Shown here one piece after another: positions 32,935 to 45,700 of a DNA stretch of 64,000 bases. The position numbers and the translations under genes are program-made. Within the stretch, counting starts at the first letter, position 1, and every line of letters begins with the position of its first letter. Below the pieces are notes generated by a model. It ran no database searches, was not told the DNA's origin, and was given only the letters and a program-made list of their open reading frames with translations. This DNA is from Theristus sp. LFF4_11 (lineage: Eukaryota > Nematoda > Chromadorea > Monhysterida > Xyalidae): positions 56,191-120,190 of the forward strand of contig JASANC010004433.1 in assembly GCA_030248135.1 (NCBI GenBank), given 5' to 3'.

Positions 32935-35900
32935 TTTCAGATCGGCTTTTTCAGAATATCGACCCCCCTTAGGCACAGTTTTTGAAAAGTTTTCAGATTT
33001 TGACGAAATTAACACCAATCGAACCATCTCGATGCGCTGAGTTCGAAAATCATATTTATTTTTTAATTTGATTTGGTTTTATGTTTTAAAAAACAAAAAA
33101 AAACCGTTTTTTTGGGGGACTTTTAGAAAAATAGTTCTAACTCGCCTCTGCGTTAAGCTATTAACAAAATTCAAAAACCAATCGATTTCGCATGTGCTTG
33201 CGCACATTTTTTATGTTAACAATGTTATACAAAAATGCTGTTTTATGTTTTAAATTTAAGAAAAACTAAAAGAGTATGTGGTTTTTGCTCTGTTTAGGCA
33301 CTTTTAAAGCGGATGCGGAGTAGGGTTGCTAAGTGATTCTAAAAGCCCTTGAAAAATGCTACAAGTATGCAAAAAATAAAAAAAATCGATTGCGCATTAA
33401 GAAGTAACGAAGCATTACAATATCGATCGTGCGCATACATAAAGAGTATTTCCTGGTATGCCGACAAATTGTGGAGCAACGGAGACAAAAACCAAAAACG
33501 GGTATTAGGGCAACTTTTTGCGCTGAATCCGAAAAAGTGGGTACCGTTGCAAAATTTTGTTACAGTAACCCAATATTTGCGATTTTTGGCTTTTTTGGCT
33601 CTTTTTTGGGTTGTTTCTAATCCGTGTGGTGTTATACTTGAACTAATCAGGCCAAATTTGGTATCAATCGGCTCCCCTTAATTATGCGAACAATTTCCAT
33701 TTAGATACCGTAACTATATCGTGATTACGGTAACCCGCAGAGCACGATATTTACTCTTTTAACAATTTTTAGACCGAAAGTGACATTTTTGATTCCTGTA
33801 GTGTTCTAGTTGTTCCAATTGAATCAAATTTGTATCAGTCAATTACTCTTGATCAGACAAACAACTTTCATTTAGATACCGTAACCATAGCTTGACTTCT
33901 GTACCTCTTGAAGCACGGTATTCTACCAAGTTTTCACTATTTTCAGGCATGAAATTGGCTTTATGGTCCATGCAGTGTTATACTTGAACGAATCTAGTCA
34001 AATTTAACATCAATCTACCAATCAAATTTAGCATCCATCAGACACCGTAATCCTTGTCGACTACCATTCCCAGTGTGTCTCTTCCCACCCCCAAATTTTT
34101 AGGGGCCACCTCAGCTGCTGATTTTTTCATTTTTTATACAGATTACTCCGTGTCTCAAGACGATTTTTATGGAAATAAAGTTGGAATAAGTGGTGAGTTT
34201 ATCGAAGATAGAGATAGACGAGCAATATAGAACTATAATCAATAAATAATCACTATAATTACGACAATTATCCGGCAATCAACTATAATTTTTTTTTATT
34301 TTTCCTTTTTTTCCTTTTTTTGTTTTTATAGAGGCCGTTTTTAGGGTGCAATGTAATTCGTATGAAAAAATAAACACACATATTCGAAGTCAGCGACCTT
34401 GATTTGTGTTTGTAACAGGGTTTCAGATTTTTGTGACTTGTTTTTTTAATTTTAAATTTATTATTAAAGGAATTCCTTCCTCATCCCCATGGCATAGGGC
34501 ACGATAAAAACATCGGGCAAAGTAAGATAACTCAGGTTTTGAACGTTTTTCTCAGTAAGATTTCTTTTTACCCGAAATCCCCCTTTCGTTACGGTTTCAA
34601 CACCTGAGGTGGCCCCTGAAAATTTGAGGGTGGGAAGGAACGGTAGTCAAGCAATGATTACGGTATCTGAGTGAAAGTTGTTTCCCAGATCAAGGGGAGT
34701 GTATTGATCGCGAATTTGACTAAAATTGTTCAAGTGTAACACTACATGGATCAAAACAGCCGATTTCAGGCTTGAAAAAGGTACAAAATTAGTAAAATAC
34801 CGTGCTTTGAAAAGTACGGTAGTCAAGCAAGGATTACGGTATCTCATTGAAAGTTGATTGCCTAATCAGCGGGAGTCGATTGATGCTAAATATGACTAGA
34901 TTCGTTCAAGTATAACATTGCATAGACCATAAAGCCAATTTCATGCCTGAAAATGGTGAAAACTTGAAAAAAATAAAAAAATCAGCACCTGAGGTGGCCC
35001 CTAAAAATGTGGGGGTGGGAAGAGACACACTGGGAATGGTAGTCGACAAGGATTACGGTGTCTGATGGATGCTAAATTTGATTGGTAGATTGATGTTAAA
35101 TTTGACTAGATCCGTTCAAGTATAACACTGCATGGACCATAAAGCCAATTTCATGCCTGAAAATAGTGAAAACTTGGTAGAATACCGTGCTTCAAGAGGT
35201 ACAGAAGTCAAGCTATGGTTACGGTATCTAAATGAAAGTTGTTTGTCTGATCAAGAGTAATTGACTGATACAAATTTGATTCAATTGGAACAACTAGAAC
35301 ACTACAGGGATCAAAAATGTCACTTTCGGTCTAAAAATTGTTAAAAAGGGTAAATATCGTGCTCTGCGGGTTACCGTAATCACGATATAGTTACGGTATC
35401 TAAATGGAAATTGTTCGCATAATTAAGGGGAGCCGATTGATACCAAATTTGGCCTGATTAGTTCAAGTATAACACCACACGGATTAGAAACAACCCAAAA
35501 AAGAGCCAAAAAAAGCCAAAAATCGCAAATATTGGGTTACTGTAAAAAAGTTTTGCAACGGTACCCACTTTTTCGGATTCAGCGCAAAAAGTTGCCCTAA
35601 TACCCGTTTTTGGTTTTTGTCTCCGTTGCTCCACAATTTGTCGGCATACCAGGAAATACTCTTTATGTATGCGCACGATCGATATTGTAATGCTTCGTTA
35701 CTTCTTAATGCGCAATCGATTTTTTTTATTTTTTGCATACTTGTAGCATTTTTCAAGGGCTTTCAGAATCACTTAGCAACCCTACTCCGCATCCGTTTTA
35801 AAAGTGCCTAAACAGAGCAAAAACCACATACTCTTTTAGTTTTTTTAAATTTAAAACATAAAACAGCATTTTTGTATAACATTGTTAACATAAAAAATGT

Positions 35901-36175
35901 GCGCAAGCACATGCGAAATCGATTGGTTTTTGAATTTTGTTAATAGCTTAACGCAGAGGCGAGTTAGAACTATTTTTCTAAAAGTCCCCCAAAAAACGGT
36001 TTTTTTCGTTTTTTGAAACATAAAACCGGGTCAAATTAAAAAATAAATATGATTTTCGAACTCAGCGCATTGAGACGGTTCGATTGATGTTAATTTCGTC
36101 AAAATCTGAAAACTTTTTAAAAACTGTGCTTAGAGGTGTGGAGACCGGGTCGGTCGACTCAAAAAGCGAGTCTTC
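32935..36175. mobile_element. 3.2-kb foldback element with near-identical inverted arms
   Basis: Sequence from about 32970 to 34130 is mirrored as reverse complement from about 36133 to 34970, with a constant coordinate sum near 69,103. Over long stretches, such as 33349-33590 against 35515-35756, the arms differ at only a few bases. Within each arm, 140-180-bp units with a TACGGTATCT-like motif and TTCAAGTATAACACTGCATG-like motifs recur. The central spacer (about 34135-34970) contains further diverged units and an AT-rich core. The right end carries GTCGGTCGACTCAAAAAG, shared (inverted) with the element at 62131. Open frames of about 70-110 codons in the arms appear twice only because the arms are duplicated. 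Confidence 0.85.
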
Positions 36176-36848
36176 AATGCTAAAAGCTCGTTGTGGTCGT
36201 AGCCGCTGGGTGCGTTAGCCACCCAACTTTTTCCCACAGCTAATTTCAATTGAACAAGTACGTTTTTTGAAACTGCACTTTCATTAATTTATTCATTCGT
36301 TTTATTTCGTAAAAAGCATGAAAGCAGAAAAGCATCTAGTTAGAAGACACTTCATTTTTCTGTATCTTATTTGTCTTCCCCTGTCGTTTGTTGTACACTT
36401 GTTCAGGCCACACTATCCCATTATGGTGCACGTTGTTGGTCAGCAATATTGTGTTCAGTCAAAAAGTATAAAATATCCATGAGCTAAGTAGGCACCAACA
36501 CGGCATGCACGACGTCAAGCTAAACATCCCGCACCAAACACAATACTTGCCGCACAATACAGCACAATAATGCTATCGATCGCACAATCACTGGACAGAA
36601 CGCGATTCAAAGCTGAACAAACAGCGTGTCAATTCGTATGATTTCAAGTGAATTTTGCTTTTTTTGAATTTATTGTCCTCTTGCAGATCACCCACTATAA
36701 TAATAACTAACTGATAAAAAGGTCGATTGGTACAAATAAACCAAATAAGCATGTAGAATTGTTCGTTGGATATGATTTTGTTGTATCAAGCGTCTGTTGT
36801 TGCTGTTGTTTTGCGGGTGCTTTTCCATGACTGTGTTGTGCTAACATC
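36176..36848. promoter_or_regulatory. Upstream region of the first methyltransferase gene
   Basis: About 670 bp between the foldback element and the ATG at 36849. No repeat boundary is obvious, and core promoter signals cannot be assigned with confidence. Confidence 0.3.
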
Positions 36849-39800
36849 ATGACCACTGACAACAATGTTCAAATACACAACTGGCAAACTCAAGTGACCA
36901 AGTGCAACCGTGCCTTTGTCAGCCTTCTCGCCGTGGTGATTGGTGTGCTCATGCTGCTGTTTCTTGGAACCCAGCGACTGCAGGTTGGCATGCATCACGG
37001 AAGTGCTTGAATTCAATTGTTTGTTAAACCAAACACACTGCGTAAAAAGTCAGTCAAGCGGTCTGTGAAGCTCGACAACTTTCAGCAAACTTCCATAACA
37101 TTTTGCAACGATGCTTTACGAAATCTCGTCAGTCGTAACGTATTGAAACTTTGAAAGAAATTCATGTTTTAAACGGTTTTTTTCAAAACTTCCAGATGGC
37201 AGAACAGTACCGCAACGGGTGGACTTATGCTGCCGTATCGCCACTGAAAGAAGGCTACAAATCGCCCGACAACAAAAGTGCCCGGACTCATGTACCTGCG
37301 ACACGGACAAGCGCCGTCGCTCGCTTGAAGCAACTCAGCGGCGCAACAAGACAACAAAACCGAATGCACCTGCGCACACAAATGCTCGGTGACACGGCAC
37401 AGGTTCGGTCGTGCACCGAGAAGCTGGCTGCTTATCGACGTTGCGTTCTGACGGTCGTGCAAAATCTTCCCACTCGAGTGTCGGAGAGCGCGATGCGTGC
37501 AATGCTGATGCAGCAAGTGGCCAACATTTGTCGCGCTACTCAGTTCCGTCAAATCGTGCGAGCGGAGCCGCTGAAGGCGTTCGTGAGTCCCAATGAACGG
37601 GTAAATGTTGCATGCGGTTGGCGTTGGTGTTCCACTCTGGTCATGTGCTTTCGTTTAAGCTTCTCTGCCATTCATATTTTCGTTTCAAAAAACTGCACCA
37701 TTGAACAAAATCTAGGGCGAGCAGCGTTTCATCATATTGCCGCTTGAGCAAAGTGACGTGCGCAGCCTGACGTTGGGCGTCGGAGGCGAGACAACGGCAG
37801 AGGAGCTCTTGAGGAAACGAATACCGAACCACATTGAGTTCCTGGGCGTTGATCCTTTTTCTGGCGAGCAATTCAAACCGCTTGGGCCGCTCGTTGAAGC
37901 CGCCGTCGGCGCAGAAGACGGGTGCGGTCCGGTTATTGATTTTTTCTCTTTTTCAAACATCTCTATGGCCGTTGAGTTCTGAATGCCGTTGGTTCCATTT
38001 GAATCTCATTCGCTGGCAGAAGACTCATCATTCTATGACTATTTTTTTAAACGTGTCCCACTGAAATGACGTCATGTGCCGCAAAACATTCGCTTGTCGG
38101 TCACAGCAAACCAGACTTTCCGTTTAGCCGATTTCTGTCCGTAAACAAATGGTGATTGTCGAATAGTCACACCAAACTGAAATTTTAGTGCCTGTACATT
38201 GACAAACGAGCATTTTTAAAGCAAATGACGTCATTTTAGTCCGGACACGTTTGAATAAATCCACAATATTATAGTTTTGAATTACACCATGTACAATGTT
38301 TTGAGCACTTTCATACGTGGTAATTCGCTTTTGTTCGCCAACCATAATTCCATGTTCAACTATTGACCACGACAGCTTCCGCAAAGTCAGCGTTCTACTG
38401 CAAGGTCGCTATCAAGATCACAAGATGCGTGTCGTTGGCCTTCGCCGTCTGTTAACCGAGCGAAACTGGACGACCGTTGATCTGGTGAACATGGACATCG
38501 AGGGCAGCGAGTATGCGCTCGTGAGAAAGGAGAAGTTCGGAACGAAACAGACGGGTGCGTGTGATAGAACGCATCAGGCAGCAGAGCAGAAACAAAAGCG
38601 CAACTTGTTTGCTGCTTAAAAAATCACAACTTTTGCGTCCCACTTCAAAATCAATTGGGGTGCTGAACGACCGCAGCGATGCAATGCACGCACGCGTGCC
38701 CCGTGTCCTGCCCGCCCGGGAAGTGCCGCGTGGTGCACCAAAAATGAAAGTGACATCACCACACTCGGCGTTTTGGGCCACTTTTGTTTCTGCGGGACAC
38801 AGTGTTCAGTTTTATAAAAGTGAGTAAAGTATGTTTGTAGGAAACTGTCACTCCTTTTACAGAACACAGAGCATTCGAAACTATGAAATATCTGGATAGC
38901 AAGAGAACGAATGCATCTGGTTTGGTTGATATCAAACTCCTCATTTATGGCTAAACATGTCTTTTTTGCTTCCATTCTTTATTCTCTCGCTAGCACTGTA
39001 TGTTGCTGAGGAAAGTGACAGGTTTGAACAAACATACTGTAGTGTCTGAAAATTAAGGAGCTTTACTCCGACCTTGACAATTTTCGAGTGAGTAATTGAA
39101 TCCAAAGTTTTTTAACCTAGGCTTCATATATTGGATTGATATACCGTAAAGTCTTGCATATAAGGTTCCTCCCACTTATAAGACCCCCACCCAAAAGTGG
39201 GCGGAGTGTCACACGGCGGGAAACCAAAAAATTCAAAATTTTGACTTGGTCAAAATCCTACCCCGTTTATAAGGCCCGGAATTCCTAATGTTCGGTTTAT
39301 AAGACCTCCTCCCACTTATAAGGTTGTCACACGAAATTCCACTTTTTTTAGAAATTTTTGATTTTCAAATTTATATAAGGAGACCTTATATGCAAGACTT
39401 TACGGTATATCTGCTAAATTCAGCACCGAGTTTTTCATATTGCTGATTCACGCTCCATTAATTCATTGGGAATTTGTCAAGGTGTAACATTTGGAACACC
39501 CTGGAGTGAACACTCCTCAATTTTTAGACACTACTCACTTTTGTAAACTGACCACATGTGGACAGGACATCGGACACCTGTCCGTACGCCTTTTACGGAG
39601 CTTTTGAATGCACTGTTTTGCAGACACCGGCCACCACGGTCCGCTAGTGTTCTGCCAACTTTATGCCGAACTGCACGGTCCACTGCCACACTACGACCAA
39701 ACGCTGCAATCGTTCAAAGACACGGTTCGAAAACTTGTTGATCAAAACTCGCCGTACCTTTTGTTGAACGCCTATAACTTTTGGGGACACACGAAACTTG

Positions 39801-39868
39801 TACTGCTCAACATTGAGGATCCTTACTGTTTGCGAAAGTACGTCGGTGATAAATTGAAACGTTGTTGA
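36849..39868 (+). CDS. FkbM-like methyltransferase, type II membrane protein (copy 1)
   Basis: Probable S-adenosylmethionine-dependent methyltransferase of the FkbM/Methyltransf_21 type, a family expanded in nematodes; its substrate is unknown. Exons 36849-36983, 37196-37582 (or to 37600), 37716-37921, 38376-38554 and 39624-39868 keep phase throughout. The small first exon supplies a cytosolic tail and a signal anchor (FVSLLAVVIGVLMLLFLGTQ), so the enzyme should face the secretory lumen. A stalk follows, then the Rossmann-like core: SLTLGVGGETTAEELL (motif I), EFLGVDPFSGEQF, and VDLVNMDIEGSEYALV (the acidic DIEG motif typical of FkbM enzymes). The C-terminus ends with TKLVLLNIEDPYCLRKYVGD. 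A paralogue lies directly downstream with the same intron positions and phases in the catalytic part. The donor of exon 2 is ambiguous; the paralogue favours 37582. Intron 4 contains a MITE (39144-39406). Confidence 0.85.
39144..39406. mobile_element. 263-bp MITE with CCGTAAAGTCTTGCA termini, TA target duplication
   Basis: Flanked by TA (39142-39143 and 39407-39408). Left end CCGTAAAGTCTTGCATATAA; right end read inward CCGTAAAGTCTTGCATATAA. It contains repeats of CCACTTATAAGACC. A second copy is at 43460-43707. TA duplication suggests Tc1/mariner mobilisation. Confidence 0.9.
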
Positions 39869-40417
39869 TTTTTGTTTGACCGAATGAATCTAAAATATTG
39901 TTTTAAAAATTGAAAAAACACGTGATGACCACATGTTAAATTTCGCATGTATGGTGTGCGAACGAACTGTTACAGTGTAACATGCACAAACAATTAAAAA
40001 ATAGTTTCAACACAATTTAAAACTAAAAACAAACACGTAATAACCATGCTATACATTTCGCATGTGTGCGTCATGTGCAGCGTACACAAATATGTGCACT
40101 TTTCTTCTGTTTGTCTGACATGCTCAACATTTTCACGCTTCTATACGAAATGACTTTATCCATTCAACAACATGAGCTGCCAATACTGCAATACCAGCGC
40201 CAAAACTGTGCCTGCACATTGGCAGCAAAACAGAAAAGCCGCTTAGTTTATTAGCAGATATGCAAATGTACAATACATAGTCATGGTTACATTCCACGCA
40301 ACCGATAAGCAGGCGTACGTTTGCCTCATATTGTGAAAAACCGTGTTTCCTGCCTCATTTAAAAAAAAATCCCCATGCCCAACTTCTGCGTTCAACACAA
40401 GTTTCATTTTGAAAAAA
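39869..40417. other. Intergenic stretch between the two methyltransferase genes
   Basis: 549 bp, AT-rich. It carries a diverged direct repeat: AAACACGTAATAACCATG near 40026 and AACACGTGATGACCACATG near 39916. The promoter of the second gene must lie here. Confidence 0.4.
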
Positions 40418-42483
40418 ATGTCACTCCAACAACTGCCGAAATCCAACCGCAACAGTTTAATCACACTGCTTGTCATTGTTGCAATCAGTCTACTGTTGTA
40501 CCATAGTTACTCACGGAACGCAAATCAGCAAAACACCGCAACGAAAAAGTACACCAGTGATCTACAAAATATCATAAAACGACTACAAGGAATCCAGAGT
40601 AAAATCGAACTACAGACTGCATCGAAATCGAAGAAACAGAAGCAGAAAACGAAACTGCCGCTGACGAAGAACTCAACCGTGCCAACACCGAAAAATCAAA
40701 CCTCCACAAGTCAGACGAATTTAATGATAGCCGAATATGAAGCGCTGTCGAGCGATCTCCACAAGTTGGCGCGCAATCTGACCGAAACCGCGAAATCGAA
40801 GCTGAGATCGAATCGAACTTCCGCAAGCGCACGACCACTGAACGACACGGCACTGCAGCGCCCGCCTGACAACGAGAGTGACGTGGCGCGGTCGCCGACT
40901 GCAAGGGCGCCAAAGTTGCCCACGGTCTCCGCATTACTTGACGCCGACCACGCCGTGCTGCAGTCCTCAATAAACAGCAACAGCAATGACCGCAGAAGGA
41001 ATCAATCGTTGACAGCGACAGCGGCCGAGCGAGCACCGAGCGAGCGCAGCACGCAGCACGCGAATCTGACGGCGTGCGAACGCAGACTCGCGCGCTACCG
41101 TGCGTGCGTGCGGCGTGTCGTGCAGCGGCTGCCGACGGCCGGCGACGGCAAGCCGGAGGCGAAGGTCGAGTCTGCCGTGCGCAGTGCGCTCAGGAGCAAG
41201 GTCGAGGATGAGTGCATGTCCGGCGACATACTCGAGCTGATCAATGTGCGCTTTCTGCTGGAGACCTTTGTGAGTGCACTAGCGAACAGTCGCTAGCGAA
41301 TCCGAACGCTTCTTTTCTCCAGTGCAGGATTTGTAACTGGGCCACACTGACGGGCACAGCCAAAAAACGCTGTTTGTGTCAGGGTGAAGTGCGCTACGTG
41401 GTGATGCCTGCAGACAAGGACACGGCTGCGATGCCGCTGCGATCGCTCAGTCTCGGCATCGGTGGCGACACGCAGGCGGAGGAGAGACTGCGAATGCTGT
41501 TTGCGCCAAATCTGAAGTTTCTGGGCATCGACCCTTCACCGACGGGTGCTGCGTTCAAAAAATACGGCGAATGGGTGGAGGCAGCAGTGGCCGCTGAGCC
41601 AGGGTAAGCTGCAGTGCGATATTACGTTAATCAATGAGACTGTGGATTAAAAAAGTATTTTTGTTTTATGACTAAGTGCTTAAGTGTGATTTCAAACGGG
41701 TTTTTGACAGCACTATCTCTACACACTAAAAAGGTGTCCGAACAGGTGTCCGGTGTCCTGTTCTGGTCTGGGTGTCAAGAGTGGTGTCCGTTTCCAAAAA
41801 AATGACGTAAAACATCGAATGTGATGTTTCCAGTTTGGAGGAGCACACGGGACATCGAAACGGACACAACATATCGGTCACTTTTAGCGTGTGCGCACGT
41901 TTCAGCATTCGCAAAGTGAACGTGCTACACGCGAGCGCCTACGAGCCGTCGAACATGACCGTGATCGGGCTGAGGAAGTTTCTCATCGAGCGCAACTGGA
42001 CAGTGGTCGACTTTGCCAGTATGGACATCGAGGGCATGGAGTATGAGCTGCTCAGACGCGAACAGTTTGGAGACAAGCAAAAAGGTTAACGAATGGGGTT
42101 GGCTGATTCAGCAAATGCTTTCATCATTCATTCTTTCTTTCATTCCGCAAAACCATTCAGACGCGGGCAGTTAGTATGAAACATATTTTGTAGCAGGCGC
42201 GACGAGTGACGCCGATCCGCTGGTGTTCTGCCAGTTTTACGCCGAGCTGCACGGTCGCTGGGAGCATTACTCACAATCGATGGAGTCTTTCCAAGAGACC
42301 GTGCTGAAACTGGTCGACCTAAACTCGCCTTACATTCTGCTGAACGTTTTCAACCACTGGGGCCACACCAAGCTCGGTCTCTTGAACATCGAACACCCGT
42401 ATTGCTTCAACAGATTTGTGCGCGACAAACTGAACTCGATATCAGGCAGACGCAAGCAATTGCTGTGCCCGCAAGAAAAGTAG
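40418..42483 (+). CDS. FkbM-like methyltransferase, type II membrane protein (copy 2)
   Basis: Paralogue of the upstream gene. Exons 40418-41269, 41323-41603, 41906-42084 and 42197-42483 encode about 532 residues. I use the ATG at 40418, which places the signal anchor (SLITLLVIVAISLLLYHSYS) near the N-terminus; an in-frame ATG 75 bases upstream is possible. A long Ser/Thr/Lys/Asn-rich stalk (about residues 45-220) is encoded by the first exon. The catalytic part has SLSLGIGGDTQAEERL, FLGIDPSPTGAAF, VDFASMDIEGMEYELL and TKLGLLNIEHPYCFNRFVRD. The DIEG exon is 179 bases long in both copies and the surrounding phases are the same, which shows tandem duplication. A CRICNWATLTGTAKKRCLCQ segment before motif I has no counterpart in copy 1. 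Substrate unknown. Confidence 0.87.
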
Positions 42484-42729
42484 TTGGATGATTTTGAAAT
42501 ATGGAGAATGACAATTATGGTTTTAAAATGTAAATATTTTAGAAACAAAAAAACAAAAAAATATAGAGAACGGCAAGTGGTTACACTTTTCGTTAAACTG
42601 AAACAAAAAACAGAGTCCTGCAAACGAGGTGCCAACTGGCGGTCCAGCGCATCACTCCCTATCACTCGATGCTTCAGTTAAAAATGTTGCTTTCGTGAAA
42701 AGTTGGCTTCACGATTGAAAGAGACAAAC

Positions 42730-45700
42730 CTCTGATCGGTAATTGATCCAGACGCTTCCGTTTGCATGCACCACCCCAAGGACGTTGGGTGATGGCGACA
42801 GATGCACTCGTGACGTCTGGCTGTTCACGGCACAAACCTGAAGCTTTTGGTTTAACGTCCGTTTTTTTTGTTTGTTCGATGCGGACTGACACCGCGAGTG
42901 TAAGGACGATGTTTTTTGCGAGTTTGCCTGGTTAGCAAAGACCGCGGCGTACCGGGCGTCAGGTCGGCAACTTGCCAGATCGCACAGTCTCAAGAATTCT
43001 GGGTGTGCCTAAGGGCGGTGTCAAAGCGTTTTTTTTTTGTTTCCAGTCGAAACCGCAAACCAGCGAAATTTACATGATGAATTTCAAAAGTAACGAAAAG
43101 GCAATTGCAGTGTTTTCTCAGTCAAGACAAGCCTGTGGTGTCCATATCCATTCGCATGCTCGAAAATCCAGCGATACATTTGATCGACAGTTGTCGAATC
43201 CTCCGAACGCAAGCCGATAGTCCGACCTGCAAAATTCAAACGATAAAGCAATCTGAACCGACAGTTTAAAATTGAAGTTTTCAATATTCGTTGTTTGCGC
43301 TCACCAAAATTGACCAAACCATGCCGTCACCACAAGACTTTCGCCAAGCTCATCGGTCGCGACGTCCTGAAGCGACAAAACAAAAACACATTGCAGTAGA
43401 CTTGCAGCAGAATTTCACATCATCTCCCTATTTATAGTTGGTATACTATTGAAATACTACCGTAAAGTCTTGCAAATAAGGTTCCTCCCACTTATAAGAC
43501 CCCCACCCAAAAGTGGGCGGGGTGTCACACGGCGGGAAACCAAAAAATTCAAATTTTTGACTTGGTCAAAATCCCACTCCGTTTATAAGGCCCGGAATTC
43601 CTAATCTTCGCTTTATAAGACCTCCTCCCACTTATAAGGTTGTCACACAAAATTTGATTTTGATTTTCAAATTTATATACGGAGACCTTATATGCAAGAC
43701 TTTACGGTATTTGATAATTTTTACTTTTTGCATATTAACTAATCAAAAATAGTATTGTTTCAAATAATACCATTTTGCCAACCACTAAATACTATCAATA
43801 TTATTTCCCACTACTAAAATTGAAGAAAAGCGTTAATGTTTGCAACAGGTCCTGTTGGTTCTAGTGTCTGGGGCTTTCGGAGCTCTGTTAGTTGTGCACA
43901 TGTTTTTCTATTGAAAGTTGCATCTGTTTGTACTGGAGTATTGTACCATATAGATGTACCAAGGAAAACTGGTTTGATGCAACCATTTTTGGGCGTGACT
44001 GTTTTTGTCAATTTGTTCACTTCGTGTTTTTAAGTTCCCACTTGATAAAAAGCTTGGAATTTAAAAGTCTGATTGGCAAAAAACAATGCCAAACGCATCG
44101 GTCTTGGTTGTTTTCTTGAGCCTGGTTGCGATTGTGGTTGAGTGTCGTCATCGTTACGTCAACGAAGAAAAATATGTGAGTTGAAATGAAGGTTGCGGGC
44201 ACTGTTTGTGTCATGCATTACATTGTGCTGACTGTTTGATGCATTGATACGAAGAACCACCACAAGTCGGTTTGAAATATTTTGCGGGCACTTTAAAGTT
44301 TTGTCAATGCTTGGCATACACCCAGAAGTATGCCAAAACTTTGACTTGACCTTTCTTACCAACACCGTTGGCAGAAAAGTCGCCACTCTTTCGAATGGCA
44401 GTGGCAGTGCAGTGCGCTTCGTTTTTTTAAAATTCACAAATTAAAAAAAAATCTTTCAGCGCTGGTGTTTTGAATGCGGTTGGAAAGGGGGATGCCCCAA
44501 GGAATGCACGGCCGAAAATTGTCCAAGATTTGTGACTCCTGATCACAAATGTCCTGGGCTACGCGGCGCCAATGACAATGAAAAATATGTGAGTTGAACA
44601 AGGTTTTACTGCGCTGACTGTTTTTTGATGCATTGATGGATACCACTGACCAGCATGTTCGCTGGACCTGGAAATACATGTTTTTTTTGAAATCTCTGCA
44701 GTTTCCATCAGAAAGGTCAGGTGAAAGTCTAGTATAATGAATCCCCGCAGCCCTGCGTAAATTCGCTAAGAATGTCGTCGTTAGTAGTTGTGCGTCTATG
44801 TCGTTTAAATTGAAATTTTTTTTTCAGAGATGGTGTCATGAATGCGGTGCTTGGGGTTGCGCCAAGGAATGCACAGCTGGAAACTGCGCACGTTACGTCC
44901 GCCCTGATCACATGTGTCCTGGGCTACGCGGCACCCCTGCCCCTGACAATGAAGTGGCACCCTCGGCAACGTGAGACGAGGTGAATGAAGGAGATTAGTG
45001 CTTGAAAGTAACCCGATTCAAACCGATAAAGTGTCCTCAAAAAATAGAATTTTTCAAGTTTTGTGATGAGGATTTGATTGTTTTCTGTTGTATTTTGAGG
45101 TTTTAATTTAGATCCAGCTGAACCCAAGCTTAGCTTATTTGTCCCACAGCAGTACCACCGGTGCTTTTGTGTGAATTGAAAAACAACAACAACAAAAGAA
45201 TCAGCAATTTACCTGCAGCGTCATTTCCAAGAACACCGTCACTGGCTGACCATCGGGACTCGGCAGAACGCTTTGATCGTAGAAATTTCCATAGTTCCAA
45301 AACAATAGTTTAAACAATTGCACTGTATCCATCATGCAGGCGGGAAGCTCTGGTAGTTCCTGCGCTTTTGTTGTCATGGTTGCATTGTTTTGCTTCGTCA
45401 ACCTGCAGTTTAAATTTATTGATTGATCGATGCAACTTGTAACGGAACCAGCAAACCGAACTTTTATTGAACGATGAAATCCCAACAATGTACCCGTGAT
45501 CAACGTCAGATCTGTTCGTCGTCGCATCCATTCCATCCGCCTCATCGTAATAATAGTGAATGTTCAACTCAGATGAATGAACGTGCTGTTCCATGGTCCA
45601 GTAGACAGTGTCCTCAGGTGGTTGACCGTGTGACACATCAAACCAAGCAATCGAGCCGTCACCATGGGCAAACGGATGTTCCGTGGGATTGGTGTACGGT

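Noticed and set aside
33349..33681. A 110-codon open frame whose translation recurs on the other strand at 35484-35756
   Set aside because: The repetition comes from the near-identical arms of the foldback element, not from coding constraint; no family, start context or splice pattern supports a gene.
40572..41036. A 154-codon minus-strand open frame
   Set aside because: It is the antisense shadow of the low-complexity stalk exon of methyltransferase copy 2.
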